From: Leucobacter musarum subsp. musarum
Lineage (GTDB): Bacteria; Actinomycetota; Actinomycetes; Actinomycetales; Microbacteriaceae
NCBI RefSeq assembly: GCF_001273845.1
Contig: NZ_JHBW01000111.1
Coordinates: forward strand, 1 to 64,000
Length of the DNA stretch: 64,000 bases
Direction of reading: 5' to 3'
Shown: positions 26,995 to 35,765 of the stretch, in pieces
How the letters are laid out: each line of letters starts with the position of its first letter
Position numbering within the stretch: the first letter of the stretch is position 1
The notes under the pieces: generated by a model
The model's database searches: none
What the model was told of the DNA's origin: nothing
Seen by the model: the letters and a program-made list of their open reading frames with translations, nothing else
Translations under genes and position numbers: made by a program

Positions 26995-27426
26995 CTAACG
27001 GGAAGGTCGGCGGCGATCCAACCGACGGTTGCGCACGAGCACGGCAACGCCGACCCCGAGCAGCAGTACGCCGAGCCCGATGACGGTGGCGGTGATCCAA
27101 ACCGTGGGATCCATGCCCCCGAGACCGAAGACCTGCTGCGCGATGTATCCGCAGAAGACGAGGATCAGCGCACCCCACACAATGGGGCCGGTGCGCGGGC
27201 CCGGAGACCGCAGCGACCGACTGCGGTCTCCGTGATGACGACTCGGTGACGGTGCGGCGGGCGCGGCAGTTGCCGTTGCCGGGGTCGGCCCAGAGGTCGG
27301 TTCCGCGGGAGTCGGGGCCGACTCTGCCGTGGGTGTGGGCTTGGGCGTTGGTACTGGTTCGGGCGTCGGGGGAGTGAGCGGCACGGTCGGCTCGGCATCG
27401 CCCGAGGCCGGAGTGTTCTCGTTCAT
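26995..27426 (-). CDS. Small two-helix membrane protein with Pro/Thr-rich N-terminus
   Basis: 143 aa. The first ~70 residues are a PTP/TPAP-rich, probably disordered cytoplasmic stretch. Two membrane helices follow (about 82-100, GPIVWGALILVFCGYIAQ, and 110-131), then a short Arg-rich tail. Its start overlaps the stop of the PspC gene by 4 bp, so it belongs to that operon and may be an accessory of the envelope-stress module. No family recognised. Confidence 0.75.
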   Translation of the reverse strand: MNENTPASGDAEPTVPLTPPTPEPVPTPKPTPTAESAPTPAEPTSGPTPATATAAPAAPSPSRHHGDRSRSLRSPGPRTGPIVWGALILVFCGYIAQQVFGLGGMDPTVWITATVIGLGVLLLGVGVAVLVRNRRLDRRRPSR

Positions 27427-29153
27427 TGGTTCATCTCCATCTCGAGTGCGTTGATCTGCTCGTCAAGGTCATCGCGTTGCGCGATGAGGTCGCGGCGGTC
27501 GGCGCGGTCGATGTTCGGCTCGTCAAGTCGCCAGTTCACCTCATCGAGATCCTGTTGCAGTGCAGCAGCTCGGTCGGCCAGCTCGTCACGATCGCTCCGG
27601 TCTTCCGTTAATTGACGATCGGTGTCGGCGCCGCTGCTGTCGCCACCGTCGCCACCTCCGCTGAATTCCACGCTCCCGGCGAGCAGCGTCACGGTGACGA
27701 CGTGTGCCGATGATGCCTCACCGGAACCGACATGCGAGCGGATCTCCCGCCAGATGAAGGGGCCCGCCGTCATGCGCTGGCCTGCACCGTCGAGGTCGGT
27801 GCGGTCAGTTTCGTCGACTCGCCCCGCGAGCATGCGCACGTGCACGATGGTGGGCTCCGACTCCGGGAGCGCGATGGTCGTTCGGCCGGCCACCATCCAG
27901 ACCTCGAGGCCATCCTCTCGGCCGGCGTCCCCAAGATCTGTGAGATCGACCGTGACGTTCCCGGCGAGCAGTGCCGCGCCCGGTGCGCCGCCGGCGTCGA
28001 CGTGCATATTGCCGAAGGGCTGGAACCGTGTGCCCCAGGGCAGCACGACTGTGATGAGCAGCGCTACGACGCCGCAGGCCGAGAGGAAACCGACCCACCC
28101 CGTGTGACGTCCACGCACACCGGCCACGATGAGTGAGCACGCCAGCACGGCGAGTGCGGCAATGATCGCGGTGACGAGTGCTGCGGGTGCGACCCCCGCA
28201 AAGGGAATGCTCGACGCGGGGATGCCCGAGACCCAAAGCGCCGCGAGTCCACCGGCGAGGAGGGCGAGTGCGAGCGTGATCACCGCGTGTGCGGCCCCGA
28301 GGCGATGCGCGTCATGGTGGTCGGCGTACCGTGCACTCCACTCATCCGCCTGCTTACCGACGTCACGACTCCATTGAGTGGCGGCCTCCCCGGCGCGATG
28401 CCCCCAATCGGCAGCCTCGCGGCCAGCGCGCTCCGCGGAATCCGCGGTGCGGTTCGCGAAGGCTTCGGCGCGATCCGAGAAACTCTGGGCGCTCGCCGCA
28501 GAGGCGTCTGCGGCACCGGGAGCGGTAGGACTCCCGCTCGCGTCGCCGAAGCTCGCGTCACCAAAAGTCGCGGGGCGATCAGGCGCGGGCTCCGGGGAGC
28601 CGGCCGCCGCCGCTCGCTCGCTCTCAGCACGGCCGCGCTGCAACAGCACGCGCCGCAACCAGATGAAGCCGAGCACGAATATGGCGATCCAGCACAACCA
28701 AGCGAAGGTGGCGGTCAGCCATCCGGGAATGCCGAGCACCCCCCACACGTCCCAGTTCCACACGCTGAAGCCGGGGAACGATGCTCCGGGAATGAAGAGT
28801 CCGAAGAATGCCGGAATGATGACGAGCGCCGTGAGAATTACGGCGGCGGTGATCATCCCGGCCGATGCTCGCCCCCGGATGATCTGCTCCACATGGATGC
28901 GACCGTCGGTATCCGGCAGCAGCAGCCAGCCGATGAGGTAGATCAAGATGCCGGGTCCGCCCAGCAGCGCGAGCACGACGAACACGCCGCGCACGATGAT
29001 CGGGTCGAGCTTCAGCCGTTCGGCGACGCCGCCGGCGACACCCGCCAGCCAACGATCGGGGCCGCGGGTGACATCGAGTCCTCGCAGCCAGTCGAAGAAG
29101 CCCTGCCCGGGGGGCGGCCCCTCGGGGCGTTCTGCATTCGGTTCAGTAGTCAT
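27423..29153 (-). CDS. PspC-domain membrane protein with LiaF-like C-terminus
   Basis: 576 aa. Residues ~30-90 are a PspC domain (DRWLAGVAGGVAERLKLDPIIVRGVFVVLALLGG), followed by further membrane helices, an Ala/Ser-rich linker, and three to four more helices around 290-370. The C-terminal soluble region (~380-510) carries beta-strand repeats (GNVTVDLTDL, VWMVAGRTTIALPE, VHVRMLAGRV) reminiscent of the LiaF/toast-rack fold. An acidic/Arg coiled coil ends the protein. Such proteins sense envelope damage and hold LiaS-type kinases in check. Divergent from the PspC-kinase gene. Minus-strand CACACT six bases before ATG 29153 suggests leaderless expression. Confidence 0.85.
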   Translation of the reverse strand: MTTEPNAERPEGPPPGQGFFDWLRGLDVTRGPDRWLAGVAGGVAERLKLDPIIVRGVFVVLALLGGPGILIYLIGWLLLPDTDGRIHVEQIIRGRASAGMITAAVILTALVIIPAFFGLFIPGASFPGFSVWNWDVWGVLGIPGWLTATFAWLCWIAIFVLGFIWLRRVLLQRGRAESERAAAAGSPEPAPDRPATFGDASFGDASGSPTAPGAADASAASAQSFSDRAEAFANRTADSAERAGREAADWGHRAGEAATQWSRDVGKQADEWSARYADHHDAHRLGAAHAVITLALALLAGGLAALWVSGIPASSIPFAGVAPAALVTAIIAALAVLACSLIVAGVRGRHTGWVGFLSACGVVALLITVVLPWGTRFQPFGNMHVDAGGAPGAALLAGNVTVDLTDLGDAGREDGLEVWMVAGRTTIALPESEPTIVHVRMLAGRVDETDRTDLDGAGQRMTAGPFIWREIRSHVGSGEASSAHVVTVTLLAGSVEFSGGGDGGDSSGADTDRQLTEDRSDRDELADRAAALQQDLDEVNWRLDEPNIDRADRRDLIAQRDDLDEQINALEMEMNQ

Positions 29154-29266
29154 GTTTCGAGTGTGACCGAGTCGCAGGCTGCCAGCCATCGGGGTTCACC
29201 CTGACCTGACCCTGATCATGCCCCGCCTGCTCCCCGAGTGCGCCCCTGACCTGATTGGATGGAGAC

Positions 29267-30709
29267 ATGGCCGCAGCCCCGCTCATTCGCTCCGCAGACG
29301 ATCGCGTACTCGCGGGCGTCTGCGGCGGGCTGGGCGCGCACCTCGGGTTGCCGTCGCAGACCGTGAGGATCGGCTTGCTCGCGCTCACTCTGCTCGGCGG
29401 AGCAGGGGCACTCTTCTACCTCTGGCTCTGGTTGACCGTGCCGCGCTCAGGCGAGACCGAGGGCATCGTGCCGCTCAAACGGGCACTCACGCGGCCTGCG
29501 GCGTCGAAGCCTGCGGTGTCAACGCCGGCGGCACCGAATGCGCCGGCTTCAGCGGCAGTTGTCGTGCCTTCCATGACAGGAGCACCGACAGCGCCTGCGG
29601 TCTCCAAGGTCGTCGACGCTCCGGAGCACACAGCAAGGCGCGCGACGGGCGTATCAGCGCGCCCCGAACACTCCGACTCGCCTGACGAGTCCGCCGCACG
29701 CCGGGGCCGCTGGCCCATCGCCGAACTGCTGCTCGGAGCCTGCTTGCTCGTTGCCGGCACCGGCCTGGTGCTCGACCGGGCCGGCGTGCATCTGCGGCTC
29801 GATGTGCTGCTGCCGGCGCTCGCCGTACTCGTCGGTGTCGGGCTCACCTGGTGGCAGATCGCGGATCGCGACCGCCCCGACCGCAACCCCGTTCCACGGG
29901 CACTCGGCGCATTGGCTCTCGTGGCGGTCGGGGTACTCATGTTCTTCGTGACCGCCCGTGAACCCAATGCATGGACCGTGATCGGTGCGGCTTTCGCGGT
30001 GCTGGCCGGCGTCGCGCTCGCCGCAGCGCCCTGGCTGCTACGACTCAACCGCGAACTCATCGCCGAGCGAGCGGCCCGCGCACGAGAAGCCGAGCGGTCG
30101 GATATCGCGGCTCACCTGCACGATTCCGTGCTGCAGACCCTGGCACTCATTCAACAGCGGTCGGAGCCGGGGAGCGAAATCGCACGCATCGCCCGCGGCC
30201 AGGAACGTGAGCTGCGCGAATGGCTGTTCCGAGGTGCGGACGGCGGGGCCGAACCGCAGCTTGCTGCGGTCGACACCGAACTGCGTGCACACGCGGCTGC
30301 GCTCGAAGCCGAGCACGCGGTGCGCTTCGACGTTGTGGCCGTCGGCACCGGGCAGGGGTTCATCGCTCCCGGGCCCATCGTGGCCGCGGCCCGAGAGGCA
30401 ATGCTCAACGCCGCCCGGCATGCCGGCGGCGAGGTGACGGTCTACATCGAAGTGACGCAGGATCGCGTGGCCATCGATGTGACCGACCGCGGTCCCGGTC
30501 TCGACCTCGAAGCGCTGCCCGAAGGCCGCATGGGCGTGCGCGAATCGATCGTCGGCCGCATGGTGCGCGCCGACGGACAGGCGCGCATCGTTCCGGGCCC
30601 CGGCGGGGGCACGTCGGTGCGCCTGGAGATGCCGAGGGCGAGCGCGTCGAACGAGCACGCATCCGCCGAAACGCCGGGCGATCCGGCACCTGCAGAGGAG
30701 CCCCGATGA
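29267..30709 (+). CDS. PspC-domain sensor histidine kinase (LiaS/DesK class)
   Basis: 480 aa. An N-terminal PspC domain (residues ~5-65, DRVLAGVCGGLGAHLGLPSQTVRIG) and a linker are followed by two or three membrane pairs (~155-260). A HisKA_3 box carries the phospho-acceptor His (SDIAAHLHDSVLQTLALIQQ), and a HATPase domain has AREAMLNAARHA, DRGPGLD and the terminal GPGGGTSVRLEMP. It fuses a PspC sensor directly to the kinase, so envelope stress probably signals straight to it. A TTG at 29255 is an alternative start. Overlaps the response regulator by 4 bp. Confidence 0.92.
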   Translation: MAAAPLIRSADDRVLAGVCGGLGAHLGLPSQTVRIGLLALTLLGGAGALFYLWLWLTVPRSGETEGIVPLKRALTRPAASKPAVSTPAAPNAPASAAVVVPSMTGAPTAPAVSKVVDAPEHTARRATGVSARPEHSDSPDESAARRGRWPIAELLLGACLLVAGTGLVLDRAGVHLRLDVLLPALAVLVGVGLTWWQIADRDRPDRNPVPRALGALALVAVGVLMFFVTAREPNAWTVIGAAFAVLAGVALAAAPWLLRLNRELIAERAARAREAERSDIAAHLHDSVLQTLALIQQRSEPGSEIARIARGQERELREWLFRGADGGAEPQLAAVDTELRAHAAALEAEHAVRFDVVAVGTGQGFIAPGPIVAAAREAMLNAARHAGGEVTVYIEVTQDRVAIDVTDRGPGLDLEALPEGRMGVRESIVGRMVRADGQARIVPGPGGGTSVRLEMPRASASNEHASAETPGDPAPAEEPR

Positions 30710-31371
30710 CCCACGAGCCCATCCGCGTTGTCATCGTCGACGACCACCAGATCTTTCGCACGGGGCTTCGGGCCGAACTCGGCACCGAGCTCGAAGTGGT
30801 GGCCGAGGCGGCAACTGTCGATGCGGCCATCGACGTCATCGTGGGTTCGACGCCCGACGTGGTGCTGCTCGATGTGCACCTGCCGGGCGGTGCTGGCGGA
30901 GGCGGGGCCGAAGTGCTGCAGCAGCTCGCCGCACGGATGTCGAACGCCGCACCGCGTGTGCTCGCGCTCAGCGTGTCTGATGCCGCCGATGACGTCGTCA
31001 GCGTCATCCGGGCTGGAGCACGCGGCTACTTGACCAAGACCGCTTCGGGAGCCGAGGTGACGGCAGCGGTCGTGCGGGTGCACGGTGGCGACGCCGTGTT
31101 CTCGCCCCGCCTTGCGGGCTTCGTGCTCGACGCATTCGGTGCGGGCGGCGGAGAGACCGCGGCCCAAGACGACGAGCTCGACCGGCTCTCCGCTCGCGAG
31201 CAGGAGGTCATGCGCATGATCGCTCGGGGCTACGCGTACAAGGAGGTCGCCGCCGAGCTGTTTCTTTCGGTGAAAACGGTTGAGACCCACGTGTCGAACG
31301 TGCTGCGCAAGCTGCAGCTGTCGAACCGTCACGAACTCACTGCATGGGCGCTGCAGCGGCGCCTGCTCTGA
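30706..31371 (+). CDS. NarL/LiaR-family response regulator
   Basis: 221 aa. Receiver domain with VIVDDH acidic pocket, phosphorylatable Asp56 (VVLLDVHLPG) and conserved Lys in GYLTKTASG. A C-terminal LuxR-type helix-turn-helix follows (LSAREQEVMRMIARGYAYKEVAAELFLSVKTVETHVSNVLRKL). Its ATG is embedded in the stop of the PspC-kinase gene and GAGGAG lies just upstream, so the two are a cognate pair. The likely regulon includes the divergent PspC gene and itself. Confidence 0.95.
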   Translation: MTHEPIRVVIVDDHQIFRTGLRAELGTELEVVAEAATVDAAIDVIVGSTPDVVLLDVHLPGGAGGGGAEVLQQLAARMSNAAPRVLALSVSDAADDVVSVIRAGARGYLTKTASGAEVTAAVVRVHGGDAVFSPRLAGFVLDAFGAGGGETAAQDDELDRLSAREQEVMRMIARGYAYKEVAAELFLSVKTVETHVSNVLRKLQLSNRHELTAWALQRRLL

Positions 31372-31398
31372 CCGCAGCGAGTCGCCTCGAAGTGCCGT

Positions 31399-33045
31399 TC
31401 AGTCCCAGCCTGGGAGCCAGAGATGCGCCCGCCAGAACCACTCGGCGATCGGGGCTCCTGACCAGAGTGGGAAGTAGAGCAGCGACACCGCGACGGCGAC
31501 GACGAGGAAGAGCCCCGTGGCGAGTCTGATGCCGAGTACGGTCTCGGGTGCAGTGAGCGCGCGCTGAGATTCGGGTGCAGCGACCGCATGCGGCCCCAAG
31601 GCGATGGGCCCGGTCGGTGAGAGGCGCTCGAGCGACTGCGCCTCGGCGTGCGTTGCATCGACGGCGTCAGGCAGTGCGGGTCGTATGGCAATTCGGCAGA
31701 GGAGCGCGAGGGCAAGCGCGAGTGCCAGGGCCGAAAACGGCGTCAGCACGACTGCATAGAACTGGAACACCGCCGAGCGCGACACAGTGAGCACCCAGGG
31801 CAACCACCCCGAGAGATACCCGACGACGATGAACGCAGACACGGTCGTCACGGGGTCTGGCCCGCGCCGCAGGCGGTGCACGACGACGCCTACGAGCGCA
31901 ATCAGCGCGACGACCCCTCCCCACGTCACCAGGGCGTTCGGAATTGGGGTGACCGCGGCGACGCACCCCGACCACGGGCAGCCTTCTGCACGGCCCCAAT
32001 GCGATTCATACATGCCGGTCGGTCGCAGCGCGAGCGGCCAGGTCAACGGATTCGCGGCGTAGGGGTGCTCGGCGCTCAAGGTGCTGTGCCAGGCCAGCAT
32101 GTCGGCGTGGTACTTCAGCAGTGCTTCGGGCCATGACGCTCCGAAGCCGCGCCCCCATCCACCCGGAGTGACGATCCAGCCGATCCAACAGGTCAGGTAG
32201 ACGAGCACCGCCGTCGGGAGCGCAATCACCGCAGTGGCGCCGGATTGCATCGCTGCACCAGCGAGCGCCCGCGTGGTCGACCGGATCTCTACTCCGCGTT
32301 CGCGACGAATGGCACGCAGCCGTAAGACAAGATCGCGCACGGTGATGAAGATTAGGAACGCCGCGAGCGGATAGAGGCCCGACCACTTGATGGCCGCTGC
32401 AGCGCCGAACGCTGCAGCGGCCGCGAGGAGCCAGGGCCGACGCCACATGATCGGCAGCACGAACCGCGCCGTGTGCTCGCCCGGCCGCGCGCGCAACACG
32501 GTCGCCCCTCGCGCGGCCGTCTGCTCGATGTCGCGCCAGGTACAGAGTGCGCCGACGGCGATCGCCAAGGCCAAGAACCCATCGAGTAGGCCGACGCGTG
32601 TCAGCACCACGTGCACGCCGTCGATCGCGAGGAGCAGACCCGCGGTGCAGGCGATCGAGAGACGCCGGGTGATCCGCCACCCCAATCGCATCGTCACCGC
32701 CACCGTAAGCACCCCGGCGAGCGCGACGGCGCTGCGCCAGCCCCACCCGTTGCCCGGGCCGAAGACGAGAATGCCGAACCCGATCAGCCATTTGCCGAGC
32801 GGCGGATGCACGGCATTCGACGGGTCTGCAAGAAACGCGGTCGCTCGTGCACCGCTCATATCGGGCTCGTCATCGGGCCACACCGTCGGGTACCCGTGCG
32901 CCAACTGACTGATCGCATCGCGCACGTAATACAGCTCATCGAAGACGAGCGTGCCCGGTCGCCCGAGCGCCCAGAACCTGAGGGCGGCCGCGACCGCGAG
33001 CACCAGGAGCGGTGCGAGCCATCGGAACCAGCGGGATCGCGTCAC
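31399..33045 (-). CDS. Protein O-mannosyltransferase (PMT, GT39)
   Basis: 548-aa polytopic enzyme that moves mannose from polyprenyl-phosphate-mannose to Ser/Thr of exported proteins. It has about ten membrane helices. The first loop carries the catalytic DE pair ([13 protein letters not shown]) and [13 protein letters not shown]; later motifs [10 protein letters not shown] and [13 protein letters not shown] match bacterial PMT/Rv1002c. The donor could come from the polyprenol-phosphate mannose synthase encoded at 60522-61262. TAGTCT (minus strand 33057-33052) six bases before GTG 33045 indicates a leaderless start. Divergent from proS. Confidence 0.94.
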   Translation of the reverse strand: MTRSRWFRWLAPLLVLAVAAALRFWALGRPGTLVFDELYYVRDAISQLAHGYPTVWPDDEPDMSGARATAFLADPSNAVHPPLGKWLIGFGILVFGPGNGWGWRSAVALAGVLTVAVTMRLGWRITRRLSIACTAGLLLAIDGVHVVLTRVGLLDGFLALAIAVGALCTWRDIEQTAARGATVLRARPGEHTARFVLPIMWRRPWLLAAAAAFGAAAAIKWSGLYPLAAFLIFITVRDLVLRLRAIRRERGVEIRSTTRALAGAAMQSGATAVIALPTAVLVYLTCWIGWIVTPGGWGRGFGASWPEALLKYHADMLAWHSTLSAEHPYAANPLTWPLALRPTGMYESHWGRAEGCPWSGCVAAVTPIPNALVTWGGVVALIALVGVVVHRLRRGPDPVTTVSAFIVVGYLSGWLPWVLTVSRSAVFQFYAVVLTPFSALALALALALLCRIAIRPALPDAVDATHAEAQSLERLSPTGPIALGPHAVAAPESQRALTAPETVLGIRLATGLFLVVAVAVSLLYFPLWSGAPIAEWFWRAHLWLPGWD

Positions 33046-33099
33046 GGCACCAGACTACGGCGCACCACCGACACGGGATGCGCGGGATACGATGGTGGG
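33046..33099. promoter_or_regulatory. Back-to-back leaderless promoters of PMT and proS
   Basis: Only 54 bp separate the two start codons. TAGTCT (33057-33052, minus) and TACGAT (33088-33093, plus) each lie six bases from a GTG start, so both transcripts should begin at their first codon. Confidence 0.65.
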
Positions 33100-34881
33100 G
33101 TGATTACGCGGCTCAGCTCCTACTTCCTGAAGACCCTCCGTGAAGATCCCGCCGACGCCGAGGTGGCCAGCCACAAGCTGCTCGTGCGCGCGGGCTACAT
33201 TCGTCGACAGGCTCCGGGTGTCTTCGCCTGGCTGCCCCTGGGCCTGCGGGTCAAGGGCAAGCTTGAGCAGATCATCCGTGAAGAGATGGCTGCCGCGGGC
33301 GCGCACGAGGTACACTTCCCGGCGCTCCTGCCGCGCGAACCCTACGAGGCCAGCGGTCGCTGGGACGAGTATGGCGACGCACTCTTCCGTCTGCAGGATC
33401 GCCACGGCGCCGACTACCTGCTCGCACCGACGCACGAAGAAGTCTTCACGAACCTCGTGAAAGACATCGTGTCGTCGTACAAGGACCTGCCGCTGACGAT
33501 CTTCCAGATCCAAGACAAGTACCGCGACGAAGCGCGGCCCCGCGCGGGCCTGCTGCGCGGCCGCGAGTTCACGATGAAGGATGCGTATTCCTTCGACGCG
33601 ACCGACGCCGGTCTCGACGCCAGCTACGAAGCCCAGCGCAATGCCTACGAGCGCATCTTCTCGCGGCTTGGTCTCGAGTACGCCATTGTCTCGGCCGACG
33701 CCGGCGCAATGGGCGGGTCGCGTAGCGAGGAGTTCCTGCTGCCGACTCCGATCGGTGAAGACACCTTCGTGCGCTCGGCCGGGGGCTATGCGGCGAACGT
33801 CGAGGCCTACCGCACGCCGGCACCTGAGGCACTGCCGATCGAGGGGCAGCCGGCCGCTCTGGTCTTCGATTCACCGAACACCCCGACGATCGAAACACTC
33901 GTCGCGCACACCAACGAGGCGCTGCCCCGCGAAGACGGACGTGCCTGGACCGCGGCAGACACGCTGAAGTGCCTGGTGCTGGCGGTCACGCCGGTGGGCG
34001 GCGAACGCGAGATCGTCGTCGTCGGTATCCCCGGCGACCGCGACGCCGACATGAAGCGCGCCGAGGTTGCCTTCGCCGGTGCCGACGTCGAGCCCGCAAC
34101 GGCTGCGGATCTCGCGAAGCTCCCTGCGCTGGTCAAGGGGTACATCGGGCCCGCGCTGGTCAGCGACTCAGGCGATGTCACCGCCATGCTGGGCTCCGAG
34201 AGCTCGACCGGGCTGCGGTTCTTGGTCGACCCCCGGTTGGTGGCAGGCACCGCGTGGGTGACCGGTGCGAACGTTGACCAGAAGCACGCGGCGCACCTCG
34301 TGTTCGGCCGAGATTTTCACGCCGACGGCGTTGTCGAGATCGCCAATGTGCGCGACGGTGACCCGGCTCCCGATGGCTCTGGCCCGATCGAGACCGCTCG
34401 CGGTATGGAGATCGGCCACATCTTCCAGCTGGGGCGCAAGTACGCGGAGGCGCTTGGGCTCAAGGTGCTCGATGAGAACGGCAAGCTGGTCACGGTGACC
34501 ATGGGATCGTACGGGATCGGCGTCACCCGCATCATGGCGATTCTCGCGGAGCTGCACCACGACGACCGTGGCTTGATTTGGCCGGCTGCAGTGGCGCCGT
34601 TCGACGTGCACGTGGTCGCGACGGGCAAAGATGCAGCGGTGTACGAGATCGCTGAGTCGCTCACAGCGACACTCGACAGTGCCGGCGTCGAGGTCATCTT
34701 CGATGACCGTCCCAAGGTGTCACCGGGCGTGAAGTTCGGCGACGCCGAGCTGCTCGGCGTTCCTCGCGTTGTCGTGGTCGGGCGCGATGCAACGGACGGG
34801 TTCGCCGAGGTCTGGGATCGTGCCGCAGGCACGAAGGAGAAGGTCGCGCTCGCCGACGTACCGGCGCTGTTCGGGCTGTAA
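33100..34881 (+). CDS. proS: Prolyl-tRNA synthetase (bacterial type)
   Basis: 593-aa class II synthetase charging tRNA-Pro. Motif 1 region near [11 protein letters not shown], motif 2 ([26 protein letters not shown]) and motif 3 ([16 protein letters not shown]) are intact. The editing (INS) domain lies between motifs 2 and 3 (~225-400), and the anticodon-binding domain is C-terminal. The start is GTG 33100, the first codon after TACGAT-N6 and a perfect match to the family N-terminus ([10 protein letters not shown]). A strong terminator follows. In related genomes proS lies near rimP-nusA; here an effector operon intervenes. Confidence 0.98.
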   Translation: MITRLSSYFLKTLREDPADAEVASHKLLVRAGYIRRQAPGVFAWLPLGLRVKGKLEQIIREEMAAAGAHEVHFPALLPREPYEASGRWDEYGDALFRLQDRHGADYLLAPTHEEVFTNLVKDIVSSYKDLPLTIFQIQDKYRDEARPRAGLLRGREFTMKDAYSFDATDAGLDASYEAQRNAYERIFSRLGLEYAIVSADAGAMGGSRSEEFLLPTPIGEDTFVRSAGGYAANVEAYRTPAPEALPIEGQPAALVFDSPNTPTIETLVAHTNEALPREDGRAWTAADTLKCLVLAVTPVGGEREIVVVGIPGDRDADMKRAEVAFAGADVEPATAADLAKLPALVKGYIGPALVSDSGDVTAMLGSESSTGLRFLVDPRLVAGTAWVTGANVDQKHAAHLVFGRDFHADGVVEIANVRDGDPAPDGSGPIETARGMEIGHIFQLGRKYAEALGLKVLDENGKLVTVTMGSYGIGVTRIMAILAELHHDDRGLIWPAAVAPFDVHVVATGKDAAVYEIAESLTATLDSAGVEVIFDDRPKVSPGVKFGDAELLGVPRVVVVGRDATDGFAEVWDRAAGTKEKVALADVPALFGL

Positions 34882-34892
34882 TCCCTGCGCAG

Positions 34893-34928
34893 AAATGGGG
34901 GTGTCGCCGATGGCGATGCCCCCATTTT
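34893..34928 (+). terminator. proS terminator
   Basis: AAATGGGGG (34893-34901) pairs with CCCCCATTT (34919-34927), continued inward by two wobble and five more pairs around a 3-base GAT loop, and ends in ATTTT. The rest of the gap to 35095 is AT-richer and should hold the effector operon promoter. Confidence 0.8.
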
Positions 34929-35095
34929 GCGTGTGTATCCGATATCCGATTCGGCGAGTTATCCACAATGCTGCGGAATCGTCGTTCTCGACTAAGCCCG
35001 ACGCGTAGCGTGAACTTCCACGCCCCATCTGTTGAGGGCGTCACGCACAGATCAGCACGCGAGCCGGGGGGATCGCTTGACGAAGGGAACCCCGT

Positions 35096-35389
35096 ATGGC
35101 CAACATCACCGTCTCCTACGCCGAGATCGAGCAGGCGGCATCGCAGCTCGGTGCCGGGCGCGACGACATCACCGAGAAACTGCGTGCAATGCAGTCGCAC
35201 ATCAACACGCTCGTATCGTCGGGCTTCGTCACGGACCAGGCTTCGGGCAAATTCAATGGCGCCTACACGGAGTACACGGCGAGCGCGAACACCGTCGTGC
35301 AGAAACTCACTGAGATTCAATCGTTTCTGACGCAGACCGCGAGCGCGATGCGCGATCTCGATTCGCAGATCGCTGCGAAGATCAACTAG
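35096..35389 (+). CDS. WXG100-family ESX-like protein lacking the Trp
   Basis: 97 aa, the standard WXG100 length, predicted as two helices joined by a turn. The turn reads SSGFVTDQASGKFNGAY, so the WXG Trp is replaced (SGF) while the following A/S-x-x-F pattern is kept. WXG100 proteins are T7SS substrates or dimeric partners that pilot larger effectors. GAAGGGA seven bases before ATG 35096 gives a strong start. It heads a four-gene unit and is the clearest link of that unit to the secretion system at the left of the window. Confidence 0.9.
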   Translation: MANITVSYAEIEQAASQLGAGRDDITEKLRAMQSHINTLVSSGFVTDQASGKFNGAYTEYTASANTVVQKLTEIQSFLTQTASAMRDLDSQIAAKIN

Positions 35390-35456
35390 CCAGCCATTCC
35401 GGGTGGCGGGTGCGTGCACCCGTCACCCCCTCTGCCTCTGGAAGGAGGGGGTTGGC

Positions 35457-35765
35457 TTGGCTGACCGATTTACCATCTCTGACGACCAATTGAGTTCGGC
35501 CGGAACATTTCTGGTCGCCGCGGCGCACGTTGCGCGTGCGCAGAGCACGGGTGTCCCCACGTTCGAGTTCGAGAGTCTCTCTGGAATCGGCAACGACGTT
35601 CGCGCATTCGCGCAGGGAATGCGGACCGGAATGCTCGCCCTCGCCGATGCCGGTCGCACCGCGACGGATCAGATCTCGGTGCTCATGCGCGATGCTTCGG
35701 CCCTTGACGCGCAGGTTGCGAGCGCTCTCGGCACTGGGTTCGCACTGAGTGGGGGTGCGCGTTGA
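35457..35765 (+). CDS. Small helical T7SS effector-operon protein (102 aa)
   Basis: 102 residues, mainly helical, no signal peptide or membrane helix. The TTG start is set by GAAGGAGGGG at 35441-35450, six bases upstream; no ATG is available. The stop overlaps the TTG of the large effector candidate by 4 bp (TTGA). Size, position and style resemble ESX/LXG-associated partner proteins that form helical bundles with the effector N-terminus, and the 125-aa protein at 157-534. Function inferred from context only. Confidence 0.8.
   Translation: MADRFTISDDQLSSAGTFLVAAAHVARAQSTGVPTFEFESLSGIGNDVRAFAQGMRTGMLALADAGRTATDQISVLMRDASALDAQVASALGTGFALSGGAR

Noticed and set aside
32611-33099. N-terminal extension of proS of more than 160 residues.
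   Set aside because: It overlaps the PMT gene on the other strand, has shadow-like composition, and the known ProS N-terminus begins exactly at GTG 33100 after a -10 box.
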